This document shows, piece by piece, positions 34,810 through 43,946 of a stretch of DNA of 64,000 bases (its first letter is position 1; each line of letters begins with the position of its first letter). The stretch is from Rhizobium acidisoli. Its GTDB lineage: Bacteria > Pseudomonadota > Alphaproteobacteria > Rhizobiales > Rhizobiaceae. Under the pieces are notes generated by a model. The model was given only the letters and a program-made list of their open reading frames with translations, made no database searches and was not told where the DNA came from. Both the position numbers and the translations under genes were made by a program. The stretch covers positions 2,666,001 to 2,730,000 of the forward strand of contig NZ_CP034998.1 in the NCBI RefSeq assembly GCF_002531755.2, given 5' to 3'.

Positions 34810-35961
34810 TCAGAAGCAATCCCTGAACAGGGCTTTGGTGTTTTCGAGCGTCATCGCAACCGGGTTGCCGCCCGCACTCGGATCTTCGATCGCCATGGCC
34901 GACAATTCGTCGATACGGTCGGCAGCGATTCCCATCGCCGTCAGCGTCTCCGGCACGCCGAGGTCGGAGCGAAGCTTCAGCACATAGTCGTAGAAGCCGT
35001 CGAAACCGCCCGAAATGCCGAGATAGGCGGCCGCCCGGCCGATCTTCTCTTCGATCACTTTGCGGTTGAAGCGCAGCACCGCCGGCATGACAACCGCGTT
35101 GGTCATGCCATGATGGGTGTTGTAGACGGCGCCGATCGGGTGCGACAGCGCGTGAATGGCGCCGAGCCCCTTCTGGAAGGCAACAGCACCCATGGCGGCA
35201 GCGGACATCATGTTGGCGCGGGCTTCGAGATCGGTGCCTTCCCGATAGGCGCGCGGCAGGAATTCCTTGACGAGCCGCATGCCTTCGAGCGCGATGCCGG
35301 CCGACATCGGGTGATAGAAGGGCGAGGAATAGGCCTCCAGGCAATGGGCAAAGGCATCCATGCCGGTGCCGGCCGTGATGATCTTCGGCATGCCGACGGT
35401 CAGTTCCGGGTCGGAGATGACGACACCAGGCAGGAACTTCGGATGGAAGATGATCTTCTTCACATGCGTGACAGAATTGGTGATGACGCTGGCGCGGCCG
35501 ACTTCCGAGCCGGTACCCGCCGTCGTCGGCACGGCGACGATTGGGGCAATGCCCTCAAGGCTTGCGCGCGTCCACCAGTTGCCGATATCCTCGAAATCCC
35601 AGACAGGCCGGGTCTGACCGGCCATGAAGGCGACGCACTTGCCGAGATCGAGGCCCGAGCCGCCGCCGAAAGCGACGACGCCGTCATGACCGCCATCCTT
35701 GAAAGCCTTGACGCCGGCCTCGAGGTTCTTCTCGTTCGGGTTCGGATCGACATCGGCAAAGATCGCCCGGCCAAGGCCGGCATCTTCGAGGATGTCGAGC
35801 GCGTTCTTGGTGATCGCCATCGAGGCGAGACCGCGGTCGGTGACCAGCAGCGGCTTATTGATGCCGAGGCTCTTGCAGGCATCGGCCAGTTCCTTGATCC
35901 GGCCCCGGCCGAGCTTGACCGATGTCGGATAGCTCCAGTTTGCGGTGATGTTGCTGCTCAT
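34810..35961 (-). CDS. Iron-containing (group III) alcohol dehydrogenase
   Basis: A 383-residue NAD(P)-dependent dehydrogenase. FGGGSGLDLGKCVA near residue 98 is the nucleotide-binding motif, then AVPTTAGTGSEV. The metal ligands are in GMDAFAHCLEAYSSPF and HALSHPIGAVYNTHHG. Its ATG overlaps the stop of the aldehyde dehydrogenase gene by 4 bases, so the two are coupled. Together they could interconvert an amine-derived alcohol, aldehyde and acid, in line with the ligase and permease genes upstream. Substrate inferred from context only. Confidence 0.92.
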   Translation of the reverse strand: MSSNITANWSYPTSVKLGRGRIKELADACKSLGINKPLLVTDRGLASMAITKNALDILEDAGLGRAIFADVDPNPNEKNLEAGVKAFKDGGHDGVVAFGGGSGLDLGKCVAFMAGQTRPVWDFEDIGNWWTRASLEGIAPIVAVPTTAGTGSEVGRASVITNSVTHVKKIIFHPKFLPGVVISDPELTVGMPKIITAGTGMDAFAHCLEAYSSPFYHPMSAGIALEGMRLVKEFLPRAYREGTDLEARANMMSAAAMGAVAFQKGLGAIHALSHPIGAVYNTHHGMTNAVVMPAVLRFNRKVIEEKIGRAAAYLGISGGFDGFYDYVLKLRSDLGVPETLTAMGIAADRIDELSAMAIEDPSAGGNPVAMTLENTKALFRDCF

Positions 35962-37343
35962 GCTGTGACTTTCTTCAGGTGGAAGGATTTCGGGCGCGTC
36001 AGATTCTGGAAGCCGATGATCGATAGCGAGCCGCCGCGGCCCGTCTCCTTGACACCGGTCCAGCAGAGCGCCGGGTCGAGATAATCGGCGCGGTTCATGA
36101 AAACGGTGCCGGTTTCGATCTCGCGGCCGAGACGCGCAGCCCGCTCGGCATCCTTGGTCCAGAGCGAAGCCGTCAGCCCGTACTGGCTGTCATTCATCAA
36201 GGCGAGTGCCTCCTCGTCGCTCTTCACCTTCATGATGCCAACCGCCGGACCGAAGGTCTCCTCGCGCATGAAGGCCATGGAATGGTCGACATCGACGAGA
36301 ACCTGCGGTGCGAGATAGGCGCCGCCGTCGTCCTGCGGGAAAAGTTTCGGGTCGACAAGCGCCTTGGCGCCCTTGGAAACCGCATCGGCAATCTGCTCGC
36401 GCACCACCTTGGCGAAGCGCTTGTTCGCCATCGGCCCGAGCGAAGTCTCGGGATCGAGCGGATTGCCGAGCTTGTAATTCGACACCCAGGCGACCGACTT
36501 TTCGACGAAGGCGTCGTAGAGGGATTCGTGCACATAGATGCGCTCGATGCCGCAGCAGCACTGGCCGGAATTGTAGGTGGCGCCGTCCATCAGCGTATCG
36601 ACGGCCGCCTCGAGATCGGCGTCTTCCATGACGTAACCCGGATCCTTGCCGCCGAGTTCGAGGCCGAGGCCGGTGAAGGTACCGGCGGCGGCCCGCTCCA
36701 TCGAGCGTCCGCCTTCGACCGATCCGGTGAAGTTGACGAAATTGAAGCTGCCGGCGGCAATCAGCGCCGAGGTCGTCTGATGATCGAGGAAGACATTCTG
36801 GAACACGTCCTCGGGCACACCGGCCTCGATGAAGGCCTGTACCAGCCGCTCGCCGACCAGCAGCGTCTGCGAGGCATGTTTCAGCACCACCGTATTGCCG
36901 GCCATCAGCGCCGGCGCGATCGTGTTGATCGCCGTCATATAGGGATAGTTCCACGGTGCCACGACGAAGACGACGCCATGCGCCTCGCGCTCGATGCGGC
37001 GTTCGAAACGATCACTCTCCTCGACGACAACAGGCGCCAGCGCATCCGCCGCGATCGAGGCGACATAGTTGGAGCGCTCGTTGAAACCCTTATATTCGCC
37101 GCCATACTTGATCGGCCGGCCCATCTGCCAGGCAAGTTCCGGCACGACCACGTCGGACATTTCGTTCAGCCGCGCAGCACCCTTCAGCACCAACTGCACG
37201 CGCTCTTCGAGCGGCCGTTTCGCCCAGGCTTTCTGCGCCTTGCGGGCCCGCGCCACCACATCCTTGGCGGCATCGAAAGAAAGTGCGGCGCGCTCGGCAT
37301 AGACCGACCCGTCAACCGGTGAAATGCATTGGATCATTGCCAT
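35958..37343 (-). CDS. NAD(P)-dependent aldehyde dehydrogenase
   Basis: A 461-residue ALDH-superfamily enzyme. VVAPWNYPYMTAINTIAPALMAGNTVVLKHA binds the cofactor, LGLELGGKDPGYVM holds the general-base Glu, and NSGQCCCGIERIYVH the catalytic Cys. EETFGPAVGIMKV closes the fold. In a gamma-glutamylation pathway such an enzyme oxidises gamma-glutamyl-aminoaldehyde; that role is inferred from the adjacent glutamine-synthetase-like gene. The two are separated by a palindromic repeat element. It overlaps the downstream alcohol dehydrogenase gene by 4 bases. Confidence 0.92.
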   Translation of the reverse strand: MAMIQCISPVDGSVYAERAALSFDAAKDVVARARKAQKAWAKRPLEERVQLVLKGAARLNEMSDVVVPELAWQMGRPIKYGGEYKGFNERSNYVASIAADALAPVVVEESDRFERRIEREAHGVVFVVAPWNYPYMTAINTIAPALMAGNTVVLKHASQTLLVGERLVQAFIEAGVPEDVFQNVFLDHQTTSALIAAGSFNFVNFTGSVEGGRSMERAAAGTFTGLGLELGGKDPGYVMEDADLEAAVDTLMDGATYNSGQCCCGIERIYVHESLYDAFVEKSVAWVSNYKLGNPLDPETSLGPMANKRFAKVVREQIADAVSKGAKALVDPKLFPQDDGGAYLAPQVLVDVDHSMAFMREETFGPAVGIMKVKSDEEALALMNDSQYGLTASLWTKDAERAARLGREIETGTVFMNRADYLDPALCWTGVKETGRGGSLSIIGFQNLTRPKSFHLKKVTA

Positions 37344-37390
37344 GATCGATTTCCGTCCTCGTATTGATCAAAAATTTCGTCGAGGGCATG

Positions 37391-37563
37391 AGCCCCTCAT
37401 CCGCCTGCCGGCACCTTCTCCCCGTAAACGGGGCGAAGGAGGGATGGCCGCAGCCTCTCCGTCCCATCTACCTCTCGTATGGCAAGTCCCCTCTCCCCGT
37501 TTTACGGGGGTCCGAAGGACGGGTCGAGACCAGCGGCTCGACCCCGGTTGGGTTAGGGTGAGG
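37391..37563. repeat. RIME-like palindromic intergenic element, copy 1
   Basis: A block of nested palindromes opening cccctcatccgcctgccggc. It contains CCTTC-t-CCCCG-taaa-CGGGG-c-GAAGG, CCCCTCTCCCCG-tttta-CGGGGG and GTCGAG...CTCGAC. It resembles the Rhizobium-specific intergenic mosaic elements. A second copy in the opposite orientation is at 53292-53423. It lies between the ALDH and glutamine-synthetase-like genes, where RNA hairpins may affect mRNA stability. Confidence 0.75.
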
Positions 37564-37583
37564 TGCAAGCCCGCGAAATGCTA

Positions 37584-38948
37584 TTAAGCTCTTTCGAACC
37601 CACGCGCCACTTCCCAATCGGTGATGCGGCGGTCGTATTCTTCCTGCTCCCATTCGGCAGCACGGGTATAATGGTCGATCACATCATCGCCGAACGCTTT
37701 GCGCAGCATTGCCGATTCCGTCATTGCGGTCGTCGCTGCACGCAGCGTGCGCGGAATTTCGCGAATATCCTTGCCGCCATAGGCGTCGCCGACGAAGGGA
37801 GCTTCGAGCTCGAGCTTGTTCTCGATCCCGTCAATGCCGGCGGCGAGAAGCGCAGCGAAGGCGAGATAGGGATTGAGGTCGGAGCCGCCGACACGGCACT
37901 CGATGCGGATGCCCTTGGTTTCCTCGCCGCAGAGGCGGTAGCCGGCGGTGCGGTTGTCCTTGCTCCAGATCGCCTTGGTCGGCGCGAAAGTGCCGGCCAT
38001 GAAGCGCTTGTAGGAATTGATGTAGGGCGCCAGGAAATAGGTGATCTCGCTCGCATGGGCGAGAAGTCCGGCAACATAATTATGCATCAGCGGCGACATG
38101 CCGTATTTGCCGGTATGGTCGAAGAACAGCGGCTTTTCCTCCAGGCTCCACAGCGACTGGTGGATATGCGAGGAGCTGCCGGCGGCATTGTAATTCCACT
38201 TGGCGAGGAAGGTGATGGCCTTGCCTTTCGACCAGGCGATCTCCTTGCAGCCGTTCTTGATAATCGCGTGACGGTCGGCCATGGCGAGCGCATCGGCATA
38301 ACGCACGTTGATCTCCTCCTGGCCGGCGGATGCTTCGCCCTTGGAGTTTTCGACCGGAATGCCGGCGCCCTGCAGCCCGGTGCGGATCGCCCGCATCACC
38401 TCCTCCTCCTTGGTGGTCTGGAAGATGTGATAGTCCTCGTTATAGGCGCTGACGAGCTTGAGGTTTCGGTAGCCGGACGCCTGCGCCGTCTCGTAGCTCT
38501 GGTCGAACAGGAAGAATTCGAGCTCGGAGGCCATATAGGCCTTCATGCCCATGTCTTCGAGCCGCTTCACCTGCTTCTTCAGGATCGCACGCGGCGAATG
38601 GGCGACCTCCTCATGGGTGTGATGGTCGAGCATGTCGCAGAGCACCAGCGCGGTGCCCTCGAGCCAGGGAATGCGGCGCAGCGTCGCCAGATCCGGCTTC
38701 ATCGTATAGTCGCCGTAGCCCTTTTCCCAGCTCGTCGCTTTGTAGCCGGAAACCGTCTCCATCTCCATGTCGGTGGCGATCAGATAGTTGCAGCTATGCG
38801 TTTCCTTCCAGGCGCTCTCGACAAAATATTCCGCCTGAAAACGCTTGCCCATCAGCCGGCCCTGCATGTCCACCTGGCAGGCCAGAACCGTATCGATGCG
38901 CCCTTCGGCAACATCCTTCTTGAGATCGTCGAACGTGTAGCTGCTCAT
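37584..38948 (-). CDS. Glutamine-synthetase-family gamma-glutamyl ligase (PuuA-like)
   Basis: A 454-residue GS-fold ATP-dependent ligase starting MSSYTFDDLKKDVAEGRIDTV. Metal and nucleotide motifs include YMASELEFFLFDQ, GQEEINVRYADALAMAD, NAAGSSSHIHQSLWS and NSYKRFMAGTFAPTKAIW. It lacks the adenylylation-loop tyrosine region of GlnA. With APC permease, aldehyde and alcohol dehydrogenase genes alongside, it probably glutamylates an amine such as putrescine or ethanolamine rather than ammonia. The upstream open frame beyond 38948 has no homology. Substrate uncertain. Confidence 0.88.
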   Translation of the reverse strand: MSSYTFDDLKKDVAEGRIDTVLACQVDMQGRLMGKRFQAEYFVESAWKETHSCNYLIATDMEMETVSGYKATSWEKGYGDYTMKPDLATLRRIPWLEGTALVLCDMLDHHTHEEVAHSPRAILKKQVKRLEDMGMKAYMASELEFFLFDQSYETAQASGYRNLKLVSAYNEDYHIFQTTKEEEVMRAIRTGLQGAGIPVENSKGEASAGQEEINVRYADALAMADRHAIIKNGCKEIAWSKGKAITFLAKWNYNAAGSSSHIHQSLWSLEEKPLFFDHTGKYGMSPLMHNYVAGLLAHASEITYFLAPYINSYKRFMAGTFAPTKAIWSKDNRTAGYRLCGEETKGIRIECRVGGSDLNPYLAFAALLAAGIDGIENKLELEAPFVGDAYGGKDIREIPRTLRAATTAMTESAMLRKAFGDDVIDHYTRAAEWEQEEYDRRITDWEVARGFERA

Positions 38949-39094
38949 GGTTGATCCGCCTGACATTGGAATTGAGAAGATCGGGGCAACGAAATCGCAT
39001 GCGCTCGGCCAGATAGTGGGCCTGATGCCTTTTCGTTGAACCGGTGATGGGGCCGCAGGAGCGGCCCCGCCATTTGAGAGGGAAGCCTCGATGC

Positions 39095-40651
39095 TTACTT
39101 TTCGCCGCTTTCGCCAACCGCCGCTTCGGCTGCCGCGATTTCGGCCTGGCGCTTTGCCACTTCGGCGCCGATCGGCGGTCCCTTGAAGCGCCGGCTTTCG
39201 AAACCGAACCAGACGATCGCGGTGACGAGGAGGAAGCCGACGGTGATGTAGAGCGCCCATTCATTCGGCGGCTGGATGCCGAGAACGAAGATCAGGATCA
39301 TCGCGATGACAGTCAGCACGGCAAAGAGCTTGAAGACGCCTTCACCGAGATTCCACGGACCCATCTTGTCCCACTTCGACGTGCCCCAAGCGAAGAGGCC
39401 GAGCGTGATCGGGATCGCGAAGGAGAAGAACAGGAAGATGACCGTGCACGCGACGACGATCGTATAAACAGGCGTGTCGCCGATCGAAACCAGCGAGGAA
39501 CCCCAGACGAACAGCACCGACAGGATCGAGCCGGTCCAGATCGCTGCCACCGGCGTGCGATACTGCGGGCTGACCTTCGAAAGCGCCTTCGAAGCCGGCA
39601 GGCCGCCGTCACGCGAGAAGGCGAAGATCATGCGCGAGACCGAAGTGACCGTCGCAAGGCCGCACAGCCACTGGCTGACCAAGATGGCGAGATAGAGAAT
39701 ATCCTTGACGATCGGGTTGACCTGGCTGTCCATCGCCCAGAAGAACACGTTCCAGCCCTGTTTTGCAGCATCATCCATATTCGGCAGCATCAGGACGAAG
39801 GCGCACAGCATGATGTAGCCGAAAAGCGCCGACCAAAGCACCGAGGCGACCATGCCGCGCGGCACCGATTCGGCGGCCTTGACCGTCTCTTCCGACGTAT
39901 GCGCCGAAGCGTCGTAGCCGGTAATCGTATAGATCGGTAGCAGCAGACCGAGGAGGAAGACCCAGGCGCCGGAAGTGGCCGGCCAGACATTACCGCCGGC
40001 TTCGCCGGAATAATTGGCGAAGGTAAAGAGCCGGCCGATCTCATAGGAGGGTGCCGCCGCGAGGCAGACGACCGCCAGCGCGATCGAACTCGCGAAGATC
40101 AGATAACCCGAAAAGTCGGTCAGCTTCGCGGTCAATCCGATGCCCATGTGGTTCACGAGCGCCTGCGCGCCGGTGATGATCACGAGGAAGATGATGCGCA
40201 CCGTCGTCGTGTCCGTCAGCCCGAGATAGGTGGTGCCGAAAGAACCCATGAAGAAATAATAGGTACCGACGTTGATGGCGCCGAGCACGGTGACGAGCCC
40301 GAGCAGGTTGAACCAGGCGGTCAGCCAGCCGGTGAAGCGGTTGCCGAGGATCGAGCCCCAGTGATAGAGCCCACCGGCCGTCGGATAGGCCGAACTGATC
40401 TGCGCCATGGCGATGGCGAAGACGAGCGAAACGAAGCATCCCACAGGCCAACCGATGCCGATCGCCGCGCCGCCGGCACCGGAGGTCGCTTGCGCCAGCG
40501 AATTGATGCCGCCGGAGAGGATGCAGATGATGGAAAATGAGACGGCGAAGTTCGAGAACGAACTCATGCGTCGTTCGAGTTCCTGGGCATAACCCATGGA
40601 ATGCAGGATGTGCACATCCTGCTTCTTATCCAGTTCGGAATAATCCGACAT
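39095..40651 (-). CDS. APC-family amino acid/amine permease
   Basis: A 518-residue transporter with about twelve membrane helices. The long polar N-terminus (MSDYSELDKKQDVHILHSMGY) is followed by SFSIICILSGGINSLAQATSGAGG. Family landmarks are AYPTAGGLYHWGS and ITGYDASAHTSEET. The type resembles GABA/choline/polyamine permeases (AAT/ACT branch, yeast Uga4-like). A charged tail (AKRQAEIAAAEAAVGESGEK) ends it. It lies between the N-formylglutamate-amidohydrolase-like and ligase genes on the same strand. Confidence 0.9.
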   Translation of the reverse strand: MSDYSELDKKQDVHILHSMGYAQELERRMSSFSNFAVSFSIICILSGGINSLAQATSGAGGAAIGIGWPVGCFVSLVFAIAMAQISSAYPTAGGLYHWGSILGNRFTGWLTAWFNLLGLVTVLGAINVGTYYFFMGSFGTTYLGLTDTTTVRIIFLVIITGAQALVNHMGIGLTAKLTDFSGYLIFASSIALAVVCLAAAPSYEIGRLFTFANYSGEAGGNVWPATSGAWVFLLGLLLPIYTITGYDASAHTSEETVKAAESVPRGMVASVLWSALFGYIMLCAFVLMLPNMDDAAKQGWNVFFWAMDSQVNPIVKDILYLAILVSQWLCGLATVTSVSRMIFAFSRDGGLPASKALSKVSPQYRTPVAAIWTGSILSVLFVWGSSLVSIGDTPVYTIVVACTVIFLFFSFAIPITLGLFAWGTSKWDKMGPWNLGEGVFKLFAVLTVIAMILIFVLGIQPPNEWALYITVGFLLVTAIVWFGFESRRFKGPPIGAEVAKRQAEIAAAEAAVGESGEK

Positions 40652-40770
40652 GACTTCCCCCTGTTCACGATCGGCCGCGGGATTGCGGGCCGGTTCAGTG
40701 CCAAATTGCCCGCGGCATTTGCGCCGTGCGGACGTTCGCAGTTAGACTGCTCCCTCGGGTCTTCTTTTTA

Positions 40771-41550
40771 TCAGGCGTCCAGGCTTTGCTGGAGCAGCCC
40801 TTTTAGATAGTCGGCCATGACCCCTTGGCCGACATCGTCTGCGACGAGGTCGTTGCGGACCTCGATCATCACATTGCGCAAGCCGTTCGAAAGCCCGTGC
40901 AGGATCAGCGTGTGGGTCACGCCGTCCTCGGGCCCGTAAGGCTGGTTGCGTTCCGTCCTGTAAAGCGGCGCCTCGGCCGCAGCCTCCAGCATGCGGTCGG
41001 CGAGCCGGCTGTCCTCATCGTGCAATATGCCAAGTTCGACGGCGCGTTCGCGGCCGTGATAGACCGGCGTGAAGCTGTGGATCGTCACGATGATGCTGTC
41101 TTGGCCCCTCGCCCGGCGATCGCGGATCAGTCCGCGGATGGCGTCGTGGAAAGGCACATAGAGCGCGTCGGTGCGCGCAAGCCGTTCTTCGGCGGTCAAA
41201 TCCGTGTTGCCGGGAATGGCATAGATCTCGCTTGCTTCAGGCATGGCGCCGGGTGAACTCGGCGGCCGGTTGCAGTCGTAGATCAGCCGGGAGAAGCGCT
41301 GATAGACGAGCGTCGCATCGAGCCCTTCCGATATGCCGCGGGCGACCGAAAGAGCCCCCGGGTCCCAGGCAATGTGGCTTAAGAGCGCTTCGCTGGGCAG
41401 GCCAAGATCACCGAAATGAGCGGGAAGCACATTCGAAGCGTGCTCGCAGACGAGCAGCACCGGGCTTCGACCGCCGACGCGCTCGATCCCGACGCAATCG
41501 CCGTCCGCTTCGCTGAGGATTTTCGGCCCGGCCAGCACCAATGGCGCCAC
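40771..41550 (-). CDS. N-formylglutamate amidohydrolase family protein
   Basis: A 259-residue protein of the FGase family. VLLVCEHASNVLP near residue 32 holds the first metal ligands. DPGALSVARGI, LIYDCNRPP, TIHSFTPVYHGRERAVELGI and NVMIEVRNDLV are conserved. Histidine-degradation genes are absent, so the substrate is more likely a glutamyl-amide or another N-acyl amino acid from the gamma-glutamyl route. The GTG at 41550 has AGGGA five bases upstream. It is the first gene of a minus-strand group of five, divergent from the RpiR regulator. Confidence 0.85.
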   Translation of the reverse strand: MAPLVLAGPKILSEADGDCVGIERVGGRSPVLLVCEHASNVLPAHFGDLGLPSEALLSHIAWDPGALSVARGISEGLDATLVYQRFSRLIYDCNRPPSSPGAMPEASEIYAIPGNTDLTAEERLARTDALYVPFHDAIRGLIRDRRARGQDSIIVTIHSFTPVYHGRERAVELGILHDEDSRLADRMLEAAAEAPLYRTERNQPYGPEDGVTHTLILHGLSNGLRNVMIEVRNDLVADDVGQGVMADYLKGLLQQSLDA

Positions 41551-41618
41551 TCCTATCCCTTAATAAAATCTTTACAAGAAAAGAATTCTTCAGGTTTCGG
41601 TCACTGTCAAGCGTCGAC

Positions 41619-41634
41619 TGAAAATTTCTTTTCA
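41619..41634. promoter_or_regulatory. TGAAAA-N4-TTTTCA dyad, candidate RpiR operator
   Basis: TGAAAATTTCTTTTCA is an inverted repeat with 6-bp arms in the 168-bp region between the divergent amidohydrolase and rpiR genes. AT-rich dyads of this kind are common targets of RpiR/MurR regulators. It lies 10 bases upstream of the predicted rpiR promoter. Confidence 0.5.
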
Positions 41635-41643
41635 TGACAGTAG

Positions 41644-41673
41644 TTGACATGGATTATGACAGCGTTGTTAACT
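41644..41673 (+). promoter_or_regulatory. Possible sigma-70 promoter of the rpiR gene
   Basis: TTGACA (41644-41649), an 18-base spacer and TTAACT (41668-41673), about 45 bases before the GTG start. The -35 is perfect; the -10 is weak. Confidence 0.5.
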
Positions 41674-41718
41674 TTGAGTGGGAAAGTGGCGCCAGACCAT
41701 CCCGGGGAGCATCGTTAA

Positions 41719-42591
41719 GTGACAGTTGCGTCGAAGACGGTTTCGGACGTCATACACTCGCATTTCGGGGTGCTGACGCGCGCCGAGAAGCAACTGGCCG
41801 AAAGCCTTCTCGACAATTATCCGGTATCCGGTCTTGGCAGCATCACCACGATCGCCGAGAATGCCGGCGTTTCGACGCCGACCGTCGTGCGCATGGTGCA
41901 AAAGCTCGGTTTCAAGGGCTATCCGGACTTTCAGGCGCATCTGCATCTGGAGGTCGAGGCGACGATCTCCAACCCGATCGCCAAGCACGACCGCTGGGCC
42001 CAGAACGCACCCGGCACGCATATCCTCAACCGCTTCGCCGATGCCATCATGAGCAATCTGCGCCAGACGCTGACCGATCTCGACACCGCGACTTTCGACA
42101 GCGTTGCCTCGCTGCTGTCGGACCGCAAGCGCGGCCTCTATTTCGTCGGCGGCCGCATCACCGGCGCGCTTGCCGAATATTTCTTCACCCACATGCAGGT
42201 GATTCGGCCGGCGACGACGCTGCTGTCTTCGAACTCCAGCAGCTGGCCGCAATATGCTCTCAACATGAATGCCGGTGACATTCTGATCATCTTCGACATC
42301 CGCCGCTACGAGCAGGAGATGGTGAGCCTTGCCACTGCCGCTCGCAAACGCGGCGCAGAAATCGTCGTCTTCACCGACCAGTGGAGCTCGCCCGCCGCCA
42401 AGCTCGCCCGGCATGCCTTCCGCGTTCGGATCGAGGCGCCGTCGGCTTGGGACTCCTCCGTCGTCACCCTCTTCATCGTCGAAGCGCTCATCGAGGCCGT
42501 TCAGAATTCCACCTGGGACGAGACGAAGGAGCGCATGAAGACGCTTGAGGGCTTGTTCGAGCAGACCAAGCTTTTCCGCAAACCGGGTTAG
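41719..42591 (+). CDS. RpiR/MurR-family transcriptional regulator
   Basis: A 290-residue regulator. The N-terminal HTH_6 domain includes LTRAEKQLAESLLDNYPVSGLGSIT and the recognition region AGVSTPTVVRMVQKLGFKGYPDFQ. The C-terminal SIS sugar-phosphate-type domain spans about 130-260 (RGLYFVGGRITGALAEYF, GDILIIFDIRRYEQEMV). The GTG at 41719 follows GGGAG. It is divergent from the amidohydrolase-to-ADH genes and is followed by the transporter operon, so it may control both. RpiR members near amine catabolism genes do not always bind sugar phosphates; the effector is unknown. Confidence 0.9.
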   Translation: MTVASKTVSDVIHSHFGVLTRAEKQLAESLLDNYPVSGLGSITTIAENAGVSTPTVVRMVQKLGFKGYPDFQAHLHLEVEATISNPIAKHDRWAQNAPGTHILNRFADAIMSNLRQTLTDLDTATFDSVASLLSDRKRGLYFVGGRITGALAEYFFTHMQVIRPATTLLSSNSSSWPQYALNMNAGDILIIFDIRRYEQEMVSLATAARKRGAEIVVFTDQWSSPAAKLARHAFRVRIEAPSAWDSSVVTLFIVEALIEAVQNSTWDETKERMKTLEGLFEQTKLFRKPG

Positions 42592-42782
42592 GAGGGACAA
42601 GAAAAACAAAGAGGAGAACAAGGACGGACTTTCGCGGAAACAGGTCGTGTCGTCGCAAATAAAACACGTGTCGCAAACGCCTGCTATTCATAGCAAAGTT
42701 AACGTCATCCACCCGTCACACAAGCTTCATGTAAGCTGATTAACAGCATCGCCAGACACTGAAAACCCGAAGGAGAACAACA

Positions 42783-43886
42783 GTGATCTCTAACATTTCT
42801 CGACTTCTGTCGCTCTCTACTGCGATGATCGTGGCTTCGACCGCGATTGCCGCCGCCGAGCCGAGCGCTGAATTGATCGCCGCCGCCAAGAAGGAAGGCA
42901 CCCTGACCACGATCGCTCTTCCGCACGACTGGTGCGGCTACGGCGACGTCATTGCCGGCTTCAAGGCCAAGTATGGCCTCGAAGTCAACGAACTGAACCC
43001 GGACGCCGGTTCGGGCGACGAAGTCGAAGCCATCAAGGCCAACAAGGGCAACACCGGCCCGCAGGCTCCTGACGTCATCGACGTCGGCCTCTCCTTCGGT
43101 CCGTCCGCCAAGAAGGACGGCCTGATCCAGCCTTACAAGGTTTCCACCTGGGATTCTATCCCGGACACGGCCAAGGATGCCGAAGGCTTCTGGTACGGCG
43201 ACTATTACGGCGTTCTCTCGTTCCTCGTGAACAAGGACCTCGTCAAGGAATCGCCGGCCGACTGGACCGACCTGAAGAAGAGCGACTACGCAAACACCGT
43301 CGCGCTTGCAGGCGATCCGCGCACGGCCAACCAGGCCGTCCAGGGCGTCTATGCTGCTGGTCTTTCCGCATCAGGCGGTGACGCGGCCAAGGCAGGCGAA
43401 GAAGGCTTGAAGTTCTTTGCTGAACTCAACAAGGCTGGCAACTTCGTGCCCGTCGTCGGCAAGGCTGCTCCCTTCGCGCAGGGCTCGACGCCGATCATCG
43501 TCGCCTGGGACTACAACGCCCTGTCCTGGGGCCAGAGCCTCAAGGGCAATCCTCCGTTCGAGGTTGTCGTTCCGAAGACGGGCGTCGTTGCCGGTGTCTA
43601 CGTCCAGGCGATTTCGGCCTTCGCTCCGCACCCGAACGCTGCCAAGCTCTGGATGGAATACCTCTATTCCGACGAAGGTCAGCTCGGCTGGCTGAAGGGC
43701 TATTGCCACCCGATCCGCTTCAACGATCTTGCCAAGAACAACAAGATCCCGAAGGACCTGCTCGACAAGCTGCCGCCGGCAGCAGCCTATGAAAAGGCTG
43801 TTTTCCCGACGCTCGAAGAGCAGGCCGCCGGCAAGGAAACCATCACCAAGAACTGGGATTCCGTGGTTGGCGCCAGCGTCAAGTAA
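42783..43886 (+). CDS. ABC transporter substrate-binding protein, spermidine/putrescine type
   Basis: A 367-residue periplasmic binding protein (SBP_bac family). The signal peptide is MISNISRLLSLSTAMIVASTAIAA. The mature part has EGTLTTIALPHDWCGYGDVIAGFKAKYG, DVIDVGLSFGPSAKKDGLIQPYK and LWMEYLYSDEGQLGWLKGYCHP, similar to PotD/PotF and iron/putrescine binders. The GTG is preceded by AAGGAG. Codon choice is strongly biased, as in highly expressed genes. A hairpin after its stop separates it from the permease genes. The substrate is probably an amine or polyamine, judging by the adjacent catabolic genes. Confidence 0.88.
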   Translation: MISNISRLLSLSTAMIVASTAIAAAEPSAELIAAAKKEGTLTTIALPHDWCGYGDVIAGFKAKYGLEVNELNPDAGSGDEVEAIKANKGNTGPQAPDVIDVGLSFGPSAKKDGLIQPYKVSTWDSIPDTAKDAEGFWYGDYYGVLSFLVNKDLVKESPADWTDLKKSDYANTVALAGDPRTANQAVQGVYAAGLSASGGDAAKAGEEGLKFFAELNKAGNFVPVVGKAAPFAQGSTPIIVAWDYNALSWGQSLKGNPPFEVVVPKTGVVAGVYVQAISAFAPHPNAAKLWMEYLYSDEGQLGWLKGYCHPIRFNDLAKNNKIPKDLLDKLPPAAAYEKAVFPTLEEQAAGKETITKNWDSVVGASVK

Positions 43887-43898
43887 CCTCTGATCCTG

Positions 43899-43927
43899 CC
43901 TCCCCGCCGCAATGGCGGGGAGGTTTT
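43899..43927 (+). terminator. Intra-operon terminator/processing hairpin after the binding-protein gene
   Basis: CCTCCCCGCC (43899-43908), loop GCAAT, GGCGGGGAGG (43914-43923), then TTTT. The stem is a perfect 10 bp. Placed between the binding-protein gene and the permease genes, it would leave the binding protein in excess, a common arrangement in ABC operons. Confidence 0.85.
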
Positions 43928-43946
43928 CTCACTCCGACGCCCCAGG

